DNA of 64,000 bases from Cellvibrionaceae bacterium (GTDB lineage Bacteria > Pseudomonadota > Gammaproteobacteria > Pseudomonadales > Cellvibrionaceae). The translations under genes were made by a program, and so were the position numbers. This document shows positions 49,412 to 57,779 of this stretch, piece after piece (the first letter of the stretch is position 1; each line of letters starts with the position of its first letter). Location: contig JANPZW010000006.1 in assembly GCA_024707385.1 (NCBI GenBank), positions 62,001 through 126,000 of the forward strand, written 5' to 3'. The notes under the pieces were generated by a model. It did no database searches. It saw nothing but the letters and a program-made list of their open reading frames with translations, and was not told where the DNA came from.

Positions 49412-51127
49412 TCAGAGTTTGGAAGAGGCGGTGATAACCCACTGAAAGCTGTCGACGTATTGCTTATCCGCCAGCGGAACCGCCAGGTCGAGGTGCAGCA
49501 CCTTGCCGGTTTTGGCTTTGCTCGAACTCAGGCGCAAACCCATCCCGACATTGCTCAAGTGAGTGGCTTCGGGGTAGCCCGCGCCCCAGGTGCGACCGGC
49601 GTCCACATACACGACACCGCCCAGGCGCAACAGGTTGAACAGGTGCAGATTGGAGATATAACGCCGCTCCACCCGGAACACATAACGCTTGTCACCGCGC
49701 TGGTATTCCACGGGATAACCCCGCATGTCATGACCGCCGCCAACGGTGAGCTCCCGGTGCTGCGCCAGCTGGTGCCCCTCGTCATAGCGCAACTGCACAT
49801 ACCAACGGTGTTTGGCGCCCATCAGATAGTGATAACCGATATCACCACCCCACACCCGCTCGTTGGGCATGGTCCCAGTGGTGTAATGGCGGCCGTCCAG
49901 ATACGCGGAGAACTGCACCAGGTGGTGCTCTCCCACCCCCAACAAATCGGTGTATTCGGCTTCATAGCGCGCGAAGTCCTGATCATTGCCCAGGGATGAC
50001 CCGCCGTAGCCAAGGCGCACCCATGCATCCTTACCTGTGGCTATGTCTTCCGTCTGATGCAACAGATGCAGATTGCGGTAAACCGCAAACTGGTTTTCCA
50101 GGTACTGGTACTGCAACCACGAATACACCAGATTCTCGTCCACCGGCACAGCGGCCTGGGTTTCGTCGGTGGCGCGGAAAATATGGCGATCCTGGGTCAT
50201 GCCGAACGCCAGCCGGTGGGCCCGTGCGCGGCTGCGGGCGAATGCCCAGGCGACGGAGACCTCATGGAATTCCGCCGCGTGTTTGAACTCGTTGATGTCC
50301 TCGTCGCGGTAGCGAATGATCTCGTCCTGAGTCACATCCCAGTTGCGGGTGCCGGCGGCCCAGGGGGTTTGTACGGAATAAAAGGGCAGATCGAGAGTCA
50401 GGTGGGTCTGCTGGCCATCGCTGGTGTCGGCAAAACCGAGTTCGGTTTCCAGACGGGTATTAAAAAGGTGCGGGCTGTAAAACCCCACCGAGGTGCTCGA
50501 GCGATCCCGGTCCTTGTCGTAACCGATGGTCAAGGTGGTGCCGCTGCCGAACAGGTTCTCCTCGCTGAAGCCAAACCCGTGTTTGTTCTCCCCGCCTTCC
50601 CTGCCCGCCGATACCTGCGGGTCGAGGGTCCAGATATCCCGGGTGGTCACTAGCAGCGCCACCCGGTCGCCGCACACGGCGTCCACGGTCACATAGGCAT
50701 TGCCGAGATAGGGGCGAGTGCGCAGCAGGCGTTCGGACTCGGCGATGCGATCCGCGTCCACTTTCTCGCCCGGGCGGAACAGGAGCTGCGCTTCGATAAC
50801 ACGCGGGCGGGTGTCTATGTGCAACCAGTTGAAGAAGCGGTAGATGCCATTGTCTTCGCGCGGGTCCGCGGTATCGAACACGTCCTGGGTGCGGAAGCGG
50901 ATGGCGGAGATGGTTTTGCCTTCGTGGGCGAGATAGTTGCCGGCGGCGGATACCTCCGCACGCTCTTTGCCGGAACAGGCATCCACTGGCACGTCCCCTG
51001 CCTGCTGGCTTTTCTGAGCTTGTTGGCTTTCCTGAGCTTGCTGGCTTTCCTGAGCTTGCTGGCTTTCCTGGGCCCAGATCGGCATCGCCAGGGCACAACC
51101 GATCAAGACTGCAAACCATCGTCTCAT
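49412..51127 (-). CDS. Outer-membrane surface antigen (BamA/Omp85-like barrel)
   Basis: About 571 aa. A signal peptide (MRRWFAVLIGCALAMPIWAQ) is followed by a Gln-rich hexapeptide repeat and one POTRA-like region (NYLAHEGKTISAIRFRTQDV; RVIEAQLLFRPGEKVDADRI). A C-terminal 16-strand type barrel follows, with GGGHDMRGYPVEYQRGD, the RGY motif of Omp85 proteins, and a short SSKL end. It resembles bacterial surface antigen proteins rather than BamA itself, which has five POTRAs. The cargo is unknown. The start at 51127 is chosen from the signal peptide; 51142 and 51190 are alternatives. It is a single gene. Confidence 0.82.
   Translation of the reverse strand: MRRWFAVLIGCALAMPIWAQESQQAQESQQAQESQQAQKSQQAGDVPVDACSGKERAEVSAAGNYLAHEGKTISAIRFRTQDVFDTADPREDNGIYRFFNWLHIDTRPRVIEAQLLFRPGEKVDADRIAESERLLRTRPYLGNAYVTVDAVCGDRVALLVTTRDIWTLDPQVSAGREGGENKHGFGFSEENLFGSGTTLTIGYDKDRDRSSTSVGFYSPHLFNTRLETELGFADTSDGQQTHLTLDLPFYSVQTPWAAGTRNWDVTQDEIIRYRDEDINEFKHAAEFHEVSVAWAFARSRARAHRLAFGMTQDRHIFRATDETQAAVPVDENLVYSWLQYQYLENQFAVYRNLHLLHQTEDIATGKDAWVRLGYGGSSLGNDQDFARYEAEYTDLLGVGEHHLVQFSAYLDGRHYTTGTMPNERVWGGDIGYHYLMGAKHRWYVQLRYDEGHQLAQHRELTVGGGHDMRGYPVEYQRGDKRYVFRVERRYISNLHLFNLLRLGGVVYVDAGRTWGAGYPEATHLSNVGMGLRLSSSKAKTGKVLHLDLAVPLADKQYVDSFQWVITASSKL
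51003..51074 (-). repeat. Four tandem 18-bp repeats inside the surface-antigen gene
   Basis: Four copies of TGCTGGCTTTCCTGAGCT (plus-strand reading) with one or two substitutions in the outer copies. On the minus strand they encode the hexapeptide repeat QESQQA, just after the signal peptide. Units are multiples of three, so copy-number change would keep the frame. Confidence 0.93.
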
Positions 51128-51310
51128 CACAGAACCCACCATCGGCAACCGCGCCTCAACTGGGTACTCCTCCGTTTTTCTGACGCCCATGTGCTGCCTT
51201 AATCAATGCGCTCTGCGCGGGTTATTGAAGCGTGCCGGCATTTTCCGGCCCTTGCAATGCCACCGGCATACGCCTAGTGTGCGTTCCATCACCCCTCTCT
51301 CAGAAGACCT

Positions 51311-52834
51311 ATGTCTCTGCAAAATCTTCTCAACCGTATTGAGCGCGCCGGCAATCGCCTGCCATCGCCAACCTTGCTGTTTATATACCTCACCGCAGCG
51401 GTCCTCCTGCTGTCCGCTGCCGCACATTGGCTGGCCATAGCGGCGATACACCCGGTCAGTGGCGCGGAAATCCCCGCCGTCAATCTGCTCAGCCGTGAGG
51501 GGCTGGCGCGCATTCTGACCAGCAGTGTCAGCAACTTCACCCAATTTGCGCCAGTGGGCACAGTACTCACAGCGATTCTCGGCATCGCCGTGGCGGAGCA
51601 CTCGGGCCTGCTATCCGCCGCGCTGCGCGCGACCATCCTGAAAACGCCGGCCAATCTGCTGACGTTTGCCGTGGTCCTGTGCGGCGTCCTGTCGAGCATC
51701 GCCCAGGACACCGGCTATGTGATTCTGCTGCCGCTGGCCGGCATCATCTTTCTCGCCTCCGGCCGCCACCCGGTTGTCGGCATAGCCGCCGCCTTTGCCG
51801 GGGTATCCGGCGGTTACAGCGCCAACCTGCTGCTCACCCCCATAGATCCACTGCTCGCCGGCATCAGCACGGAAGCGGCGCGCCTGGTGGCGCCGGATTA
51901 CGAGGTGAACGCCGCGGCCAACTACTACTTTATGGCCGCCTCCACCCTGCTGATCGCCGTCTGCGGCACCTGGGTCACCCACCGTCTGGTTGAGCCTCGT
52001 TTTCCCAAGTATGGTGCAGAAGCATCGCCGGAGGCGGCCAAAATTGACCGCACCCTGACGACCGCTGAAGCGCGGGGGCTGAGCGGCACTCTGGTCTTCA
52101 CCCTCGTTTTCGCCGGGTTGCTGGCCGTCGGCTTGGTGCCGGAAAACGGCGTATTGCGCGGCGCCAGCGGCGGGATTCTGCAATCGCCGTTCATGAGCGG
52201 CATAGTAGTGATCGTGGCGATTTACGCCGCCCTGGCGGGTATCGTCTTCGGCAGGTTAAGCGGGCGCTATCGCCACTGGGGCGAATGTGTGGAGGGAATG
52301 GAACAGCATATGGTCACTATGGCCGGGTACTTGGTGCTGATGTTTTTCGCCGCCCAGTTCGTCAATTATTTTGCCTGGAGCAACCTCGGCAGCATCATCG
52401 CCATTCACGGCGCCTTCTGGCTGCAAGCCATGGCGCTGCCGGTAGTTGTCACCCTGGTGGCGTTTGTGTTGCTGACGACCCTGATCAACCTGTTTATCGG
52501 TAGTGCCTCGGCGAAGTGGGCCTTGATGGCGCCGATTTTTGTGCCCATGTTGCTGCTCTCCGGACTCTCGCCGGAGGCAACCCAAGTCGCCTACCGCATC
52601 GGCGACAGCAGCACCAATATCATCACCCCACTGATGCCCTATTTCGGCGTGGTGGTGGCGTTTGCCCAGCGCTATCAGAAGGACATAGGTGTCGGCTCGC
52701 TGATCGCCATGATGCTGCCCTACAGCGTCACCTTTCTGCTGAGCTGGTCGTGCCTGCTGGCGATATGGGTACTCCTGGGACTGCCGCTGGGACCGGGCGC
52801 GGAAATCATGGCGGACACCATACCCGCACCGTGA
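51311..52834 (+). CDS. AbgT-family transporter
   Basis: A 507-aa polytopic transporter of the AbgT family (YdaH/MtrF group), which imports aminobenzoyl-glutamate or exports sulfonamide-type antimetabolites. The family signatures NRLPSPTLLF, SSIAQDTGYVILLPLAG, GGYSANLLLTPIDPLLAG and GDSSTNIITPLMPYF (hairpin regions) are intact. It is a single gene with no abgAB peptidase nearby, which leaves import versus export open. Confidence 0.92.
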   Translation: MSLQNLLNRIERAGNRLPSPTLLFIYLTAAVLLLSAAAHWLAIAAIHPVSGAEIPAVNLLSREGLARILTSSVSNFTQFAPVGTVLTAILGIAVAEHSGLLSAALRATILKTPANLLTFAVVLCGVLSSIAQDTGYVILLPLAGIIFLASGRHPVVGIAAAFAGVSGGYSANLLLTPIDPLLAGISTEAARLVAPDYEVNAAANYYFMAASTLLIAVCGTWVTHRLVEPRFPKYGAEASPEAAKIDRTLTTAEARGLSGTLVFTLVFAGLLAVGLVPENGVLRGASGGILQSPFMSGIVVIVAIYAALAGIVFGRLSGRYRHWGECVEGMEQHMVTMAGYLVLMFFAAQFVNYFAWSNLGSIIAIHGAFWLQAMALPVVVTLVAFVLLTTLINLFIGSASAKWALMAPIFVPMLLLSGLSPEATQVAYRIGDSSTNIITPLMPYFGVVVAFAQRYQKDIGVGSLIAMMLPYSVTFLLSWSCLLAIWVLLGLPLGPGAEIMADTIPAP

Positions 52835-53194
52835 ATCGACACGCATTGTTTGGCGCCTCTGTCCACAACCGACGATTGACCTTTTTTTGTCCGCCCGCCT
52901 TCCTTACACTGCGCGCCATCATCTGGGTTTTCTCCAGCTCGGGAAAAACCACCACCGACCTTCGTTTGCGGCCGGCAAAAGTTGCACTTCGGGTATTTAC
53001 TGCAATACTCAAAAAGATGTGCACAAATGCCGTCGACGAAGTTTTCCAGTGATGCTTTAGCAGCAGCGGATCGGAAAGGTCGGGGGAATAAAAAAGAGCA
53101 CCACGAAGAACAGGTTTTTTTGCGAGACTCCGGCCCCCGGCATGCGCGGGCTCCCCGCCGGATGACCATTAGACCATTAAGAAGAATTACCACG
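52835..53194. other. 360-base intergenic region before the SMI1/KNR4 gene
   Basis: It contains an open leader in the same frame as the following gene, but no ribosome-binding site or conserved sequence before 53162. No clear promoter, repeat or RNA gene is seen. Confidence 0.35.
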
Positions 53195-53716
53195 ATGATT
53201 GATGTGAGCCACCTGACCTCGTTGATGGAGCATCGGGGCGTTGCGCGGAAATCGGAACTTGTCGGTGTCAGCGATACTGAAGTCCGATCTCTGGAACACT
53301 ATTTCGGCTTGTCCTTCCCCAGCAGTTACCGCCAATTTCTCCGCAGTTTTGGCCGCTCCGCAGGTTTCCTATCGCCGTGGATGGCGATTTATTTCGACGA
53401 CCTGAAAGAAATCCGCGATCAGTTCGACTGCCTGGTCGCTGCCGATGGTCTGCATTTCAATTTACCGGCCAAAACGCTGCTGATCGCCAATTGGGAATCG
53501 GTATTCGATTTTATCGTCTGTGACGGCCAGGAAAATCCGCCGGTGTACCGCATCGACCTCTACAAGGTCGACCACTCACAGTTTCGCGTCTACGCGCAAA
53601 GTTTCGGTGAATATCTGGAAAATCTCATCACCACCACTGACACCAATGCGCTGCCGAGCGATTTTTTCGAAGAGCACGAGGCGCTGGATCTGCTCAACGA
53701 CACCATTCACTACTGA
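53195..53716 (+). CDS. SMI1/KNR4 family protein
   Basis: A 173-aa protein of the SMI1/KNR4 (SUKH) superfamily: GVSDTEVRSLEHYFGLSFPS, SYRQFLRSFGRSAGF, then a WESVFDFIVCD core. In bacteria these are often immunity proteins of polymorphic toxin systems, though many are housekeeping or of unknown role. No toxin gene is adjacent. ATG 53195 is preferred; ATG 53162 is in frame and possible. A bidirectional terminator follows. Confidence 0.78.
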   Translation: MIDVSHLTSLMEHRGVARKSELVGVSDTEVRSLEHYFGLSFPSSYRQFLRSFGRSAGFLSPWMAIYFDDLKEIRDQFDCLVAADGLHFNLPAKTLLIANWESVFDFIVCDGQENPPVYRIDLYKVDHSQFRVYAQSFGEYLENLITTTDTNALPSDFFEEHEALDLLNDTIHY

Positions 53717-53718
53717 TC

Positions 53719-53761
53719 AAAAAAAGCCATCGCAAAAACTCAAACGTTTGCGATGGCTTTT
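53719..53761. terminator. Bidirectional terminator between SMI1 gene and acyl-CoA dehydrogenase
   Basis: Seven A, then GCCATCGCAAA pairing with TTTGCGATGGC, then T4. It lies between two convergent genes. Confidence 0.92.
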
Positions 53762-53771
53762 AAATGCCCGC

Positions 53772-55549
53772 CTAAAATTGCTCCGCCCCCAACGCCATCA
53801 GGGTCTCGCTGCCCCGCTGCAAGCTAGCGGCTAGCCCTTCAATACGCGGCAACAGATGGGCGAAATAAAATTGCGCGGTTTTGATTTTGCCATCGGCAAA
53901 CGATGAGTTTTCCCCCGCGCTCGCCACACATGCCATGCGCGCCCATAAATAGGCGTAACTGACATGGCCGAGCAGCTGCAAATATTCCACCGCCGCCGCG
54001 CCCACATCACAGGGATTGTTTTTGGAGCGGGCGATCACTGCCGCGGTAATCTCTTCGAGTGTGGCGACCGCTGCGGCAAGGGGCTGCTGCAGTGACAGAG
54101 CAGTGAGACCCTTCTGCTCCGCCGCCATAAATTCCCGGATCTCCGCGACATATTCCGCCAGCAGCGCACCTTGGGTCGCCACGGTTTTACGCCCCATCAG
54201 ATCCATCGCCTGAATGCCGTTGGTGCCTTCGTAAATCTGCGTGATACGGATATCGCGCACGAACTGCTCCTGGCCCCACTCGCGAATATAACCGTGGCCG
54301 CCGAAAACCTGCTGGCAGGCTACCGCGGCCTCAAAGGCCTGATCGCTGATAAACGCTTTGGCCACAGGTGTGAGCAGGGCGACACGATTTTGCGCCCGCT
54401 GGCGCAGCTTGGCGTCGGCGGTGTATTTCGCCCGGTCGAGCCACTGCGCGACATAGACGTAAAGGCGCGGCCGCCCTCGTTGTAGGCTTTGGCGGTGAGT
54501 AGCATGCGGCGCACATCCGGATGCACCAGCAGCGGGTCCGCCTCAGCTGCCGGGTTCTGCACGCCGGTCGGGCTGCGGCTCTGAATCCGCTCGTGGGCAT
54601 AGGCCACGGCATTCTGGTAGGCCCATTGGGCTGTTCCCAGCGCCTGGATGCCCACCACCACGCGCTCGTAATTCATCATGGTGAACATGGCGGCGAGGCC
54701 CTGATTCACCTCGCCCACCAACCAGCCCTGCGCGCCATCGAAGTTCATCACACAGGTGGCGGAGCCTTTGATGCCCATTTTTTTCTCCAGCGCACCGCAC
54801 GCCAGAGCATTGCGCGAGCCCAGGCTGCCATCGGCGGCGGGAATAAATTTGGGCACGAGAAATAGCGAAATGCCCTTGGTGCCGGCGGACGCGTCCGGCC
54901 GTTTGGCGAGCACCAGATGGACGATGTTCTCCGCCATATCGTGTTCGCCCCAGGTGATAAAAATCTTGGTGCCGTGGACGCGATAACTGCCGTCGGCCTG
55001 AGGTTCGGCGCGGGTGCGGATCATGCCCAGATCCGTGCCGGCGTGAGGCTCGGTAAGGTCCATGGCGCCGGCCCATTCACCGCTGTACATCTTGGGCAGA
55101 TAGGTTTGTTTGAGCTCATCGCTGCCGTGGGCATCCACCGCCAGACAGGCGCCGGCAGTCAGCATGGGCGCCAAACCGAAAGACATACAGGCGCCCTGCA
55201 GCATCTCCTCCACCGCCGACACCAGGGATTTCGGCATACCCATACCGCCGTGTTCCGGGTTGCCGCCGAGGCCGCCCCAGCCGCCTTCATTGAATACCTG
55301 ATAGGCGTTGCGGAATCCGTCTGGCGTGGTCACCTCACCGGCGGACCAATGGCAGCCCTCCTCATCCGCCTCGCGATTCAAAGGCGCGATCACCTGCTCG
55401 CAAATTTTTGCCGCTTCCTCTAATACCGCATGGGCGGTGTCCTCATCCACCTCTCCCAAACCTTCCAGGGATTGCCAGAGCTGAGACGACTGCAGAACGT
55501 CGAACAAAACGAAGCGCATGTCTTGCAAAGGGACACGATAATCGGTCAT
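53772..55549 (-). CDS. Acyl-CoA dehydrogenase, long FadE-type (frame broken once)
   Basis: About 592 aa after correction; FAD-dependent first step of fatty acid beta-oxidation. It shows AMDLTEPHAGTDLGMIRTRA (FAD/substrate region), KIFITWGEHDMAENIVHLVL and MNYERVVVGIQALG. The C-terminal half carries GGHGYIREWGQEQFVRD with the likely IYEGTNGIQA motif and an extra acetyl-CoA dehydrogenase-like C-terminal domain. The frame breaks at the A3 run 54461-54463 (one base lost); correction gives GGRAFYVYVAQWLDRAKYTA. A repeat with operator character lies upstream of the start. It is monocistronic. Confidence 0.9.
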
Positions 55550-55637
55550 GCGGAACTCCTGTCCAGGTCGATAGGAATATATAGCGATAGTAAATGTTCA
55601 CACTCAAGCATTGCGCGATCAATTACAAGAACAACTA

Positions 55638-55674
55638 TTAAGTTAGTTCATACGTTTAAGTTAGTTCAAACGTT
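55638..55674. promoter_or_regulatory. Direct 18-bp repeat with an interrupted palindrome, upstream of the acyl-CoA dehydrogenase
   Basis: TTAAGTTAGTTCATACGT is followed directly by TTAAGTTAGTTCAAACGT (one mismatch). The second copy together with the end of the first forms CGTTT-N10-AAACG (55653-55672), a dyad of the size used by TetR-type repressors. It is 89 bases before the dehydrogenase start (minus strand) and 47 bases past the end of the neighbouring SprA-like gene. Operator function is inferred. Confidence 0.5.
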
Positions 55675-55720
55675 CGATTATTTCGAAGGGAAAAACAGAT
55701 GGGCCATTATGCCACTGATG

Positions 55721-56506
55721 TCAGACGTGCAAACTGAGCAGACTACCGCGGGATTTATCGGAAGAGCCAAAGAGCGAGGACAGCTGCCGCTCCAGGCGCT
55801 CGCGATTCGCGGCAGGATCGGCAGGGGCGGCGGGAGATTCGGCGCGCGGGGATGTTTCCGCAATGCCTTTTGTGCCGTCTGGTTCAGCCGCCGAGCCCTC
55901 CTCGCTGGGTTCGACGCTTCTCGCCTCGCGCGCCATTTCCGCCCGGGCCGCACCTTCCATTTGCGTCGCCATGGCGGCGACCCGGCGGTCTTGCGGGGAA
56001 GGTTCGGCGGGAGCGAGGGCCGCGCGACGGATCACTTGGGCTTTGCGCAAGGTGGCTTCCGGGGTGGCCTCCTCCGAGGTGCTGATCTGCACTTCGCCGC
56101 CAACCGCGTAGTTGACGCCATTGGGACCGCGTTCGAACTGATAGGTGGCGGCGCCGGCGTACTGGCCGCCCACCGTTACGTGAGCCTGCTCATGGGCGCG
56201 CACCTCGCGATCCCGCGCCGCCAGAGTCTTGATTTCATTCTGAATGACCTGCTCTTCCTGGACCTGGCGGCGACGCTCAACCGCATCCGCCTGCCCGCCC
56301 TCGGGGCGCGCTCGCGCGCTGGCGGCCGACTGTCCGACAGGTGTCGTTGAGGAGGAAGGCCCGACGGTACGGGCGGGGGTCACCGCACCTGCGTCAGACA
56401 TAGCAGGTAGCAACCTATCCGGAAGCGCTGGCCGGGCTCCTCCTACCTGCCAAGATGACAAAGCGGTCGAGAAAACAGCGGATGAATAGGCACTGGAGAG
56501 GTGCAT
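55721..56506 (-). CDS. SprA-related putative metalloprotease
   Basis: A 261-aa protein with a low-complexity N-terminal half (Ser, Pro, Ala) and a coiled EIKTLAARDREVRAHEQAHV segment holding HEQAH (H105, E106, H109). GGQYAGAATYQFERGPNGVN and YAVGGEVQIS follow, the signature I associate with the SprA-related family (CJM1_0395-type putative metalloprotease). The C-terminal part is disordered and charged. No signal peptide is evident. Function is unknown. It starts 9 bases after the upstream FlgEFG-like gene, so the two probably form an operon. Confidence 0.72.
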   Translation of the reverse strand: MHLSSAYSSAVFSTALSSWQVGGARPALPDRLLPAMSDAGAVTPARTVGPSSSTTPVGQSAASARARPEGGQADAVERRRQVQEEQVIQNEIKTLAARDREVRAHEQAHVTVGGQYAGAATYQFERGPNGVNYAVGGEVQISTSEEATPEATLRKAQVIRRAALAPAEPSPQDRRVAAMATQMEGAARAEMAREARSVEPSEEGSAAEPDGTKGIAETSPRAESPAAPADPAANRERLERQLSSLFGSSDKSRGSLLSLHV

Positions 56507-56515
56507 AGCAGCGGA

Positions 56516-56883
56516 TCAGGAAATGTCGTCGATCAGCCGGCCGAGTGTTTGACTGGCCGTACCCACAACCCTGGCTGAGGCATCGAAAACCAATTGCTGC
56601 TGTTTCTGCTCGATCAGCGCACCCACCACATCGCCATGACCGGCGGTATAGGAAGAGCTGCTGCGGGTATCGTTGCCCACTGCCTCGACGGTATTGGCAG
56701 CGGTGAGATCGTCCACTGCGGTACCGGCGTTGGTGCGCGGCGCCGCGCCCGTGGCGTTGGGGTTGATGACATTTGCATCTGTCGGCAGCCCGGCACGGGC
56801 AATCTGCTGGGCGGCATGCAACATTTTTTTCTGGCTCTGCTGCATGCCCGCGAGCCTTCATTCATCGCGGAGTTGATCAACAT
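56516..56883 (-). CDS. Small protein resembling the flagellar rod FlgEFG C-terminal region (frame broken once)
   Basis: About 122 aa after correction. It begins MLINSAMNEG and continues LAGMQQSQKKMLHAAQQIAR, with DLTAANTVEAVGNDTRSSSS and a helical tail ending LGRLIDDIS. The helical ends and central NTVEAV region resemble the small basal-body FlgEFG C-terminal-like proteins found outside flagellar operons. The frame breaks near 56853-56856 (one base lost). It may be secreted by a flagellar-type system or be a stand-alone derivative. It lies immediately upstream of the SprA-like gene. Confidence 0.55.
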
Positions 56884-57033
56884 ATAGGTATCTCCCGCGC
56901 CCGGTACGGAAAAAATAAAGAGAAGGCGCTGTTGGAAGTTTAGCGAGGCGGGAGATTGAGCGCCGGGTCGCTCGTCGGCTCCGGCGCTAACTTTAAGACG
57001 GATTGGTCGCTAAAAACGGATTTTTATGCCCGA

Positions 57034-57588
57034 TCAGCGGCAATACTTGCGCGACACTTCCTTAAGCACTTTTCGACCCTTCTGATAATCCACGGCAAAA
57101 CAGGCACCATCGGTCCACACATAACGGTCGTCGCGGTGGTGATCACGCTGCTGGTTACGCTGCTGATTGCGCCAGTTGTCCGCCTGCTGACTGCGGTGAT
57201 CCAGCTCGCGGTTGCGCTGGTCGAATTCGCGATTCATGCGGTCGCGCTCGCGATTGAGCCGATCTCGCTCACGGTTCAATTCCGCGCGGCGTTCATTGGC
57301 AATATGGGCGCGCTCCTGATGGCCGTGGTGATGGCCACTGTTCTGCCATTGATCAATTTCCCGGTTGCGCTGGTCGAGATCGCGGTTCATGCGGTCGAAC
57401 TCCCGGTGCATACGTTCGCGCTCGCGGTTGAGCGCATCCCGCTCGCGTTGGATCTGCTCGTGCGACTGGTGTTTCCAATCTTGTTTGTCGCGCCCGAAAT
57501 CCCAGGCGGAAACCCCTTGCGCAATGCTGCCAAGCATCGCTATGGCCAGCAAACGCGCACTCAAAGCCGGTGAAAATTTCAAATTCAT
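57034..57588 (-). CDS. Secreted Arg/Glu-rich coiled-coil protein of unknown function
   Basis: A 184-aa protein with a signal peptide (about residues 1-28, ending GVSA) and a mature part of heptad-like RERDRLNRERDRMNREF repeats in two blocks (about 45-80 and 98-135), with a central GHHHGHQERAH. The tail has a WTDGACFAVDY...KYC segment with two cysteines. Charge alternation predicts a long soluble helix. I know no family. Repetitive sequence makes it prone to length change. It is a single gene, 191 bases upstream in position from the AlkC stop. Confidence 0.65.
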   Translation of the reverse strand: MNLKFSPALSARLLAIAMLGSIAQGVSAWDFGRDKQDWKHQSHEQIQRERDALNRERERMHREFDRMNRDLDQRNREIDQWQNSGHHHGHQERAHIANERRAELNRERDRLNRERDRMNREFDQRNRELDHRSQQADNWRNQQRNQQRDHHRDDRYVWTDGACFAVDYQKGRKVLKEVSRKYCR

Positions 57589-57779
57589 TGCCCGTTCCTT
57601 TGTCTATTTGTTGATGTTTTTTGCCAGACTAACGGCGCGAATCTGAACGCTGCCTTAAATCCCGCGCGACCTTATCGCGATATGTCGCAGGTCACAGTTT
57701 TATACATTTATATTTAGACGTCCCGAATAATTCCCCTCGCTCGCACAAGGAAACAACTGCACAAAACATCATCTGCTGA

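Noticed and set aside
51003..51074. 18-bp repeats as a CRISPR array
   Set aside because: The units are contiguous without spacers and lie in frame inside a coding gene.
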